Origin: an uncultured Blautia sp.
Lineage (GTDB): Bacteria; Bacillota; Clostridia; Lachnospirales; Lachnospiraceae
NCBI GenBank assembly: GCA_934408705.1
Contig: CAKRVL010000076.1
Location: 1-12,328 of the forward strand
Direction of reading: 5' to 3'
Length of the DNA stretch: 12,328 nt
How positions within the stretch are numbered: the stretch's first letter is position 1; each line of letters opens with the position of its first letter. The translations under genes and the position numbers were made by a program. Below are positions 7,301 through 12,328 of the stretch, in pieces. The notes beneath the pieces were generated by a model. It saw only the letters and a program-made list of their open reading frames with translations, was not told the origin of the DNA and made no database searches.

Positions 7301-7334
7301 GGATTGCTACACAGCTACGCTGCTCCCGCAATCC
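7301..7334. repeat. Nested hairpin just after the pheS stop
   Basis: Outer arms GGATTGC (7301-7307) and GCAATCC (7328-7334) enclose CAGC-TAC-GCTG (7312-7322). The words AGCGTAGCT and CGGGAGC(A/G)GCG on the minus strand also occur in the palindrome-rich element at 4.1 kb, suggesting one repeat family. No T-tract follows. Confidence 0.5.
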
Positions 7335-7340
7335 TCCAAA

Positions 7341-8366
7341 TCAGAACTGCTTCAGGAAACGAATATCATTCTCATAAAGCAGGCGCATATCATCAATCTC
7401 ATATTTCAGAAGGGCGATACGCTCAAGGCCTACACCAAATGCAAAGCCTGTATACTCTTCCGGATCAATACCACACATACGAAGAACATTAGGATGAACA
7501 GTTCCGCAGCCAAGAATTTCAATCCATCCGGAGCCTTTACAGAAACGGCATCCCTTTCCTCCACACTTGAAGCAGGAAACGTCAACCTCTGCACTTGGCT
7601 CTGTAAACGGGAAGTGATGTGGTCTGAATTTCGTCTTGGTGTCAGGTCCGAAAAGCTCTTTTGCAAATACTTCAAGAGTTCCCTTTAAGTCTGCGAATGT
7701 GATATTTTTATCAATTACAAGTCCCTCAATCTGGTGGAAGGATGGAGAATGAGTTGCATCCACCTCATCAGAACGGAAAACACGGCCCGGTGCGATCATA
7801 CGGATTGGCAGATTTCCCTTCTCCATAGTACGCGCCTGAACAGGAGATGTCTGGGAACGGAGAAGAATGGAATCTGTAATAAAGAAGGTATCCTGTTCAT
7901 CTCTTGCCGGATGGTTCTCAGGAATATTCAGCTTGGTAAAATTGTAATCTGCATATTCAACTTCCGGTCCTTCTACAACCTCATAGCCCATTCCAATAAA
8001 AATACGTTCAACCTCTTCCAGTGCGATGCTATTAGGATGACGATGACCGATTCTTGATTTCTTTGCAGGAAGGGTAACATCAATAACCTCAGCCTTCATC
8101 TTCTCTTCTCTGACTGCCTCTTCCAGCTTCTGTTTAGATTCTTCCAGAAGGCTTTCGATTTTGGCTCTGGTTTCATTTACCAGCTGTCCCACCTTCGGTC
8201 TTTCTTCTGGTGATACATCCTTCATACCCTTTAAGATTGCTGTAAGCTCTCCTTTTTTACCGAGATAAGCTACACGCACATCATTTAATTTGTCCAGGCC
8301 TTCGGATTCCTCAATCCGTACTCTGGCATTCTCAGCCAGTTCCTGAAGTCTTTCTTTCATATCCAT
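7341..8366 (-). CDS. pheS: Phenylalanyl-tRNA synthetase alpha subunit
   Basis: Catalytic alpha chain of the heterotetrameric class II synthetase that attaches Phe to tRNA-Phe. The 341-residue protein has an N-terminal coiled-coil arm (about 1-90). The catalytic core includes the motif 2 region ([19 protein letters not shown], about 197-215), the Cys-rich [17 protein letters not shown] segment (265-281) typical of bacterial PheS, and motif 3 ([14 protein letters not shown], 307-320). The start at 8364-8366 has an AAAGGAG site about 9 nt upstream. An out-of-frame ATG lies between the two, too close to the Shine-Dalgarno site to be a good start. Expression is gated by the upstream T-box. Confidence 0.98.
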   Translation of the reverse strand: MDMKERLQELAENARVRIEESEGLDKLNDVRVAYLGKKGELTAILKGMKDVSPEERPKVGQLVNETRAKIESLLEESKQKLEEAVREEKMKAEVIDVTLPAKKSRIGHRHPNSIALEEVERIFIGMGYEVVEGPEVEYADYNFTKLNIPENHPARDEQDTFFITDSILLRSQTSPVQARTMEKGNLPIRMIAPGRVFRSDEVDATHSPSFHQIEGLVIDKNITFADLKGTLEVFAKELFGPDTKTKFRPHHFPFTEPSAEVDVSCFKCGGKGCRFCKGSGWIEILGCGTVHPNVLRMCGIDPEEYTGFAFGVGLERIALLKYEIDDMRLLYENDIRFLKQF

Positions 8367-8401
8367 GGTTCATTTCTCCTTTATTCTTATGATCTGCCAG
8401 A

Positions 8402-8454
8402 GGAGCTTTGCACGCCGGATGCCGTCTGCTTTAGCAGACAAATAAAAAAGCTCC
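8402..8454 (-). other. Secondary inverted repeat after the T-box terminator
   Basis: An 8-bp inverted repeat (8402-8409 GGAGCTTT with 8447-8454 AAAGCTCC) encloses a hairpin GTCTGC/GCAGAC (8424-8439, loop of four). The repeat's upstream arm shares bases with the 3' arm of the T-box terminator. In read-through transcripts an additional fold could therefore form just upstream of pheS. No function is assigned. Confidence 0.4.
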
Positions 8455-8478
8455 GTCCCCTTACAAAAGGGACGAAGC
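8444..8478 (-). terminator. Conditional terminator of the pheST T-box
   Basis: On the minus strand GCTTCGTCCC (8469-8478) pairs with GGGGACGGAGC (8450-8460), followed by six T (8444-8449). It is mutually exclusive with the antiterminator built on the T-box sequence at 8485-8498. Confidence 0.88.
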
Positions 8479-8687
8479 AACTTCCGCGGTACCACCCTGA
8501 TTCCTGCATACACAGGCTCTCTCGCCACTTAACGCGCGGCAAAACGTCGTTTCCTACTGAAGATTTCAGAAACGCAGCTCCGGTGCGAAACTCAGAAATT
8601 ATCTGAACTTAAGGAAGCTTACAGCCGGTGGCTTCCTCTCTCTGAAAGGAAATAATCTCCTAAAAACACCTTCCTGGCTTTTTCTCT
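8444..8687 (-). promoter_or_regulatory. T-box riboswitch (tRNA-Phe-sensing leader of pheST)
   Basis: The leader senses uncharged tRNA-Phe and permits read-through into pheS when Phe charging is low. Visible on the minus strand: a Stem I with apical arm AGGAAGC/GCTTCCT around a loop containing GGCTG; a specifier codon TTC (Phe) at 8587-8589 next to the GGTG/CACC base; and the conserved T-box AGGGTGGTACCGCG at 8485-8498. Its UGGU bulge would pair with an ACCA tRNA end, fitting discriminator A of tRNA-Phe. An intrinsic terminator closes the leader. Exact Stem II/III pairing was not worked out. With no separate terminator after yihY, this element may also stop yihY transcripts. Confidence 0.93.
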
Positions 8688-8693
8688 TTCACT

Positions 8694-8722
8694 ACTATGC
8701 CACATCAAAGTAAATCTGTCAA
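8694..8722 (-). promoter_or_regulatory. Sigma-A promoter of the T-box/pheST operon
   Basis: On the minus strand a consensus -35 TTGACA (8717-8722) lies 17 bp from CATAGT (8694-8699). The predicted start is near 8687, at the beginning of the T-box leader. The -35 box begins only 5 nt after the yihY stop codon. Confidence 0.75.
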
Positions 8723-8727
8723 GAGGT

Positions 8728-9690
8728 TTATGATTCCTTTTTTGTGACTGTTTTCTTTTTCTCCGCTTCTTTCTCCTGGTGTTTTTTCTTCTCCTTCTCC
8801 AGTTCCTTCTCTGCTTCTTCCCGTTCCCGGCTAAGTATTTCCCTCATAGATGCCTGCGCCATTCTGAACTGCTTTTCAAAATAAGAATTAATTTCTGCTC
8901 CATACAACAGCAGATTCATACAGATATAGAGCCACAGCATAACCATGATCAGCGCAGTCAGGCTTCCGTACATATTGCTGAAGCCCGGAAACATATCAAA
9001 GTAAATAGAAAAGAAATAGGAAAACAAGGACCATCCGGCTGCGATCAGAACCGCTCCCGGCACCTGGCTCTTAAGGGTTGCCTTACGGTTAGGAAGCATC
9101 TTGTATAAAATCAGAAAAACAAGAAACAATCCAGCAAAAACCATCGCTGTCCTCGCACCGATCACCTTCCCGATCACTCTTCCGAGAAAAGGCATATATT
9201 CTCCCGCCACTATCTGGATCTGATTACCAAGAACCAACAAAAGCAGGCTGGCAATAATAGCGATTCCAAACATAAAAGTATAAATCACTGCATATAACCT
9301 GGTCATAAGCCAGTTACGAGTCTCCTTCACATGATAAATAGTATTCAGACCATTCGTCAGAGACTGCATAGCCTTCCCGGCTGACCACAAGGCCATAATA
9401 GCGGAAATAGGCACCACCGCTGTACTTCTCCCATACACCTCAGATACGATAGTCAGTACAAAATTCTGTATATTATGTGGCACAAACGCCCTGATGGTCT
9501 CACTGACCATATTATATGTCAAAGGTGTATAACGGATCATAGTAGTGAGAAACAGAATAAACGGAATAAAAGACATTATCAGAAAGTACGCCGCCTGCGC
9601 CGCATACGCCCCTACATGATCTCCATTTGCCCTGTTCATGAAACCAAGCAAAAGCTGGAGAACACTCTGTTTTTCTTTATTCTTATCCAT
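8728..9690 (-). CDS. yihY: YihY/BrkB family inner-membrane protein
   Basis: Integral membrane protein of unknown function; this family was long mislabelled ribonuclease BN. The 320-residue protein has six predicted helices (about 31-51, 93-108, 133-155, 182-198, 210-232, 243-265). It carries family signatures: GAYAAQAAYFLIMSFIPF near the first helix, the LWSAGKAMQSLTNGLN stretch (101-116), and MYGSLTALIMVMLWLY leading to GAEIN (264-268). The C-terminal 45 residues are a Lys/Glu-rich charged tail, likely helical and cytoplasmic. The start has a CAGGAG site about 7 nt upstream. It has its own promoter after spoIID. Transport of an amphiphile or envelope role has been proposed for the family, but nothing here decides it. 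Confidence 0.92.
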   Translation of the reverse strand: MDKNKEKQSVLQLLLGFMNRANGDHVGAYAAQAAYFLIMSFIPFILFLTTMIRYTPLTYNMVSETIRAFVPHNIQNFVLTIVSEVYGRSTAVVPISAIMALWSAGKAMQSLTNGLNTIYHVKETRNWLMTRLYAVIYTFMFGIAIIASLLLLVLGNQIQIVAGEYMPFLGRVIGKVIGARTAMVFAGLFLVFLILYKMLPNRKATLKSQVPGAVLIAAGWSLFSYFFSIYFDMFPGFSNMYGSLTALIMVMLWLYICMNLLLYGAEINSYFEKQFRMAQASMREILSREREEAEKELEKEKKKHQEKEAEKKKTVTKKES

Positions 9691-9728
9691 ACGATTGCTC
9701 CTGTTACATTTTCGTAATCATTTTTTGT

Positions 9729-9757
9729 ATCATATCACGAAACAGGTTTTCTGTCTA
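9729..9757 (-). promoter_or_regulatory. Promoter of yihY with flanking inverted repeat
   Basis: On the minus strand TAGACA (9752-9757) and TATGAT (9729-9734) are 17 bp apart, with an upstream TG making an extended -10. An imperfect inverted repeat (9710-9718 TTTCGTAAT, 9734-9742 ATCACGAAA) brackets the region from the -10 to the start, a possible operator. Confidence 0.6.
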
Positions 9758-9767
9758 CTTTTTCCTA

Positions 9768-11024
9768 TTACATTGCTATTTTCTGCCATTCTTCCAGTGT
9801 AATATTATTGAAAAAATAGTTCAGGATTTCGCGCCAGCCATATCCCAGCTTCGCCATCTCATTTGCCCCATTCTGACTCATTCCAACACCATGGCCATAG
9901 CCTTTTCCGAGGATCTGTACGCTCTGTCCAGCCTCTGTTTTCAATTCGAAATATGCACTTGGCAAAAGCTTCCCTCCGGTTATAACGGTTCCATCCTTTT
10001 CCGTAATAGAAAGAGTCTGTGGCGAAAAGAATTCCCGTATCTTATATTCCCCCTCAAGGTTCACATTTCCCTTCTCCGTGAAAAGATCTACTCCCGTTAC
10101 CGCTCCGCTGTTACTTTTTTTAACAATCTGAATTCCTTTCAGAGTACATGAGCCATCAATGTCCTGAAGGCGGCCTTCCAGGATTTCCCAGGGAATTTCC
10201 ACATTCCAGCTGCTCCAGGGTGTATCCTGGTCAAAATCACACTCCACGCTCTTCAGGTAAGAAGCTGCTTTATCAGCACCCCATATTTCATCCGTGCTGG
10301 TCATGCCTGCAGATGTGGAGAAATAGTAGGCAGTAACAGGCTCTCCATTCTGACACATAATCACTCCTTTTGTAAGTCGAACTGCCCGGTTTGTTTCCTC
10401 ATCTCCCTGCAAATTTCCATAAACCTGATAATTCACACTGTCATCCACATCCGCACCAGATTCTTTTTCCAGATGCTTCTCTTTCAGCTGGCAAACGGCA
10501 TAAGTTCTGGCACACACAGCCTGTGCCATTAAAGCCTGCTCATGATAAGAAGCCGGCATTTCACTGGGAACAACACCCTCCAGATATTTTTCCAGAGGGA
10601 GCTGATTAATAAGCAGCAAACCTCTGTCTGTTTTTCTGATTTCCAAAGTTCCGTAATAAAGAGGTATACCCCGGGTTCTTGAAATAGACAGAACCTTTAT
10701 ACCGTCATCTTCCCCGTTAATAACCACAGCTTCTTTTTCAAGCTCCGGAGAATCCGGAGTATAAGTATATTCCTCCCCCTTATACTTTATGGTTACAGAT
10801 GGATGGTAATATGATTGCCAGGAAGAATCTGTAAGCAGCACCCTGATGGACGGTTCTTCTGCCTTATTATTTTTTGTTACTTCCTCACTTTTTATTTTTT
10901 CATCAGTTTCTCTTACCTCTTTTTTTTCCCGATTCACCTCTGCTGCTTTTCCAAGGAGTAAAAGCCATCCCAAAAGTACAATAAGAAAATAATTCATTCC
11001 ATAAAAAAATCTGGTCTTCTTCAT
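9768..11024 (-). CDS. spoIID: SpoIID/LytB-domain protein (stage II sporulation protein D family)
   Basis: Predicted membrane-anchored lytic transglycosylase acting on peptidoglycan; SpoIID trims glycan strands during engulfment of the forespore. The 418-residue protein starts with a basic N-terminus and one membrane helix (about 11-25). A charged linker follows, and the SpoIID/LytB domain occupies about residues 60-410. Key motifs are PSEMP (153-157, E155 at the position of the catalytic glutamate), QAVCARTYA (168-176), the STSAG region (236-240) and GYGHGVGMSQNGA (375-387). It is longer than Bacillus SpoIID (about 340). No Shine-Dalgarno site precedes the ATG, which lies inside the galM terminator hairpin and about 7 nt after a sigma-E-like -10. 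The message may be leaderless, or M10 may be used, but M10 also lacks a good site. It may be a SpoIID paralogue rather than the engulfment protein. Confidence 0.88.
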   Translation of the reverse strand: MKKTRFFYGMNYFLIVLLGWLLLLGKAAEVNREKKEVRETDEKIKSEEVTKNNKAEEPSIRVLLTDSSWQSYYHPSVTIKYKGEEYTYTPDSPELEKEAVVINGEDDGIKVLSISRTRGIPLYYGTLEIRKTDRGLLLINQLPLEKYLEGVVPSEMPASYHEQALMAQAVCARTYAVCQLKEKHLEKESGADVDDSVNYQVYGNLQGDEETNRAVRLTKGVIMCQNGEPVTAYYFSTSAGMTSTDEIWGADKAASYLKSVECDFDQDTPWSSWNVEIPWEILEGRLQDIDGSCTLKGIQIVKKSNSGAVTGVDLFTEKGNVNLEGEYKIREFFSPQTLSITEKDGTVITGGKLLPSAYFELKTEAGQSVQILGKGYGHGVGMSQNGANEMAKLGYGWREILNYFFNNITLEEWQKIAM

Positions 11025-11050
11025 GCTAAAAGTATATGAAGAAAACCAGA
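11003..11050 (-). terminator. Intrinsic terminator of galM overlapping the spoIID start
   Basis: Fifteen paired bases (11010-11024 with 11036-11050, one G-U wobble) close an 11-nt loop. On the minus strand the hairpin is followed by seven T (11003-11009). It begins 24 nt after the galM stop, a normal terminator position. Its 3' arm contains the spoIID ATG (11022-11024). Confidence 0.85.
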
Positions 11051-11059
11051 CAAAAATAT
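11031..11059 (-). promoter_or_regulatory. Sigma-E-like promoter of spoIID
   Basis: On the minus strand ATATTT (11054-11059) and CATATACT (11031-11038) are 15 bp apart. This fits the sporulation sigma-E pattern (-35 ATATTT, -10 CATACANT) except for one -10 base. No good vegetative -35 is seen at 17 bp. Transcription would start at or next to the spoIID ATG. Bacillus spoIID is a known sigma-E gene; the assignment here is inference. Confidence 0.5.
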
Positions 11060-11074
11060 CAATATTCTTAATTA

Positions 11075-12130
11075 TTATTTCACGCCAAATTTATACGCAG
11101 TGAAAGACTCATATCTCTCTCCAGCTTCCAGTATCGGTGAATGGAATGCCTCTACATTTATTGCATTAGGCTCAACCTGAGTCTCAAGACAGAAGCCTTC
11201 TCTCTGGTTATATACATGTCCATTCTTACCCTTCTCATCGATTACAAAATTACCTGCATAGAACTGGACACAGGGACAATCAGATATTACGTCCATAGTG
11301 ATTCCGGAGATCTCGTTATAAGCCTCGGCAATGATCCTTCTGTTACCCTTGGCATAATTATCTGTCACATAGTTATGATCATATCCGCCAGTAAACTTCA
11401 ACTGCTGGAAATCTGTCTCAATCTCCTGACCAATCTTCTTCGCCTTATTGAAATCCATAGGAGTACCCTCTACTGCTGCATACTCACCTGTAGGAATAGA
11501 GAACTCATCTACAGGATTATAATCTCTGGCATGGATTGTCAAATATGTATCAAGCACCTTACCACTTCCCTCTCCGGTAAGATTAAAGTAAGAATGGTTT
11601 GTCATATTCGCCACAGTAGCCTTATCACAGACTCCGTTATAATATATCTGTAAAGTATTATCCTCAGTAAATTCATATGTAACAGATACCTGGAATTCAC
11701 CTGGGAAGCCATTCTCTCCGTCCGGACTGATTCTGGAAAAAGTAATCTCATTCTTATCAGCATCAGTATTCTTCACAGTCCAGATCTTCTTCTCAAAGCC
11801 ATCAGGTCCACTGTGAAGATTATTATCATTCTCATTCTTACAAAGCTGGTATTCTTTTCCGTAAATAGAAAATCTTGCTCCCGCAATACGATTACCGCTT
11901 CTTCCAATGATCGCACCAAAAAAGCAGCCGTTCACCTCATACTGCTGAACATCATCATACCCAAGCACTACATCCGTAAGCTTCCCATCCTTATCCGGAA
12001 CACAAAGCTTCACAAGAATAGCTCCATAGTCCATCACTTCTGCATAAGCACCGGACTTATTCTCCAAACGATATAATGTAACCTCCTCACCAGAGGTTAA
12101 TTCTCCAAATTTTCTTGCTGTAACGCCCAT
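11075..12130 (-). CDS. galM: Aldose 1-epimerase (galactose mutarotase)
   Basis: Cytoplasmic enzyme interconverting alpha and beta anomers of galactose or glucose, feeding the Leloir pathway. The 351-residue protein has normal family length and all hallmark residues: N80-R81 (GNRIAG), H106 (NNLHSG), catalytic acid H179 (TNHSYFNLTG), substrate-binding D251 (GGYDHNY) and catalytic base E316 (FCLETQ). The start has an AGGGAGG site about 8 nt upstream. No other Leloir gene is in the window. Upstream, only 20 nt separate its ATG from the T-tract of the 6S RNA, leaving no room for a private promoter outside that RNA gene. A strong terminator lies 24 nt downstream. Confidence 0.96.
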   Translation of the reverse strand: MGVTARKFGELTSGEEVTLYRLENKSGAYAEVMDYGAILVKLCVPDKDGKLTDVVLGYDDVQQYEVNGCFFGAIIGRSGNRIAGARFSIYGKEYQLCKNENDNNLHSGPDGFEKKIWTVKNTDADKNEITFSRISPDGENGFPGEFQVSVTYEFTEDNTLQIYYNGVCDKATVANMTNHSYFNLTGEGSGKVLDTYLTIHARDYNPVDEFSIPTGEYAAVEGTPMDFNKAKKIGQEIETDFQQLKFTGGYDHNYVTDNYAKGNRRIIAEAYNEISGITMDVISDCPCVQFYAGNFVIDEKGKNGHVYNQREGFCLETQVEPNAINVEAFHSPILEAGERYESFTAYKFGVK

Positions 12131-12150
12131 GTAATCTGCCTCCCTGTCCT

Positions 12151-12328
12151 AAAAAATCCCAGAATGCCGTTCCCTTTCTTTTGACGCCTAGCGAACCGCT
12201 AGGTGGGTATCCTCAACAGGACTTCTGCCTACCACGACGAGAGGTCTGACATCCGTACTGCGATCTTGGATTCCCTTGATGTCAATGTAGGTTCAAAAAT
12301 AAAAGGGGCCTCGCACATCCCAGGATTC
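12151..12328 (-). ncRNA. ssrS: 6S RNA (RNA polymerase-binding regulatory RNA), 5' end at or past window edge
   Basis: Structured non-coding RNA predicted to mimic an open promoter and sequester housekeeping RNA polymerase. The terminal arms pair over 13 bp with G-U wobbles (12315-12327 with 12155-12167). The 5' strand contains GGGATGTGCGAGG and the 3' strand CGGCATTCTGGGA, closely resembling the closing stem of E. coli 6S RNA. A second block pairs CCCTTT...TTTTGA with TCAAAAGAAAGGG. A small hairpin CCTAGCG/CGCTAGG, introduced by CCCACC, sits on the 3' side of the central region, as in 6S RNAs. The apical arm uses CCTAC/GTAGG and GACATC/GATGTC. Six T at 12151-12156 end the RNA. At 178 nt or more, the length fits. 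No covariance search was run. Confidence 0.75.

Noticed and set aside
12183..12205. CCTAGCG/CGCTAGG hairpin as another member of the intergenic palindrome family
   Set aside because: Its position and flanks fit the 3'-side hairpin of the 6S RNA central region better, so it is treated as part of that RNA.
1..12328. CRISPR array, insertion sequence or prophage
   Set aside because: No regularly spaced direct repeats, transposase, integrase or phage structural genes were seen on either strand.

Overview
The window looks like part of a low-to-moderate GC Gram-positive chromosome, most likely a spore-forming Clostridia member of the Lachnospiraceae type. This is inferred from a Phe-specific T-box in front of pheST, a SpoIID protein, a SEC-C-tagged methionine aminopeptidase, strong Shine-Dalgarno sites, and small palindromic intergenic elements. 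No species can be named from sequence alone. Every supported gene lies on the minus strand, so the region reads from right to left. I see no transposase, integrase, CRISPR array, tRNA or rRNA.

From right to left: (1) 12328-12151 is a structured RNA that I identify as 6S RNA, with its 5' end at or just beyond the window edge. (2) galM (aldose 1-epimerase) starts only 20 nt after the T-tract of the 6S RNA. (3) The galM terminator hairpin contains the start codon of the next gene, a SpoIID/LytB family protein, and overlaps a sigma-E-like promoter. (4) A YihY/BrkB family membrane protein follows from its own promoter. (5) A complete Phe T-box riboswitch, with its promoter 5 nt beyond the yihY stop, controls pheS, pheT and a translationally coupled histidine-phosphatase-family gene. 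The pheS-pheT gap is unusually structured, and the 3' end of the operon holds a palindrome-rich element and a large hairpin terminator. (6) A self-contained two-gene unit, with its own promoter and terminator, encodes a MotA/TolQ/ExbB-type channel protein with a long cytoplasmic tail and a MotB/OmpA-type partner. This is the architecture of ZorA and ZorB of the Zorya anti-phage system, but without any Zorya effector gene beside it. (7) A stand-alone map gene with its own promoter follows, and a further strong promoter at the left edge drives something outside the window.

Most of the region is housekeeping: translation (pheST, map), sugar metabolism (galM), sporulation (spoIID) and global transcription control (6S). 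The items most worth a second look are the orphan ZorAB-like motor pair, the galM-terminator/spoIID-start overlap, the 6S-galM arrangement, and the modular palindromic elements shared between the intergenic regions near 4.1 kb and 7.3 kb.
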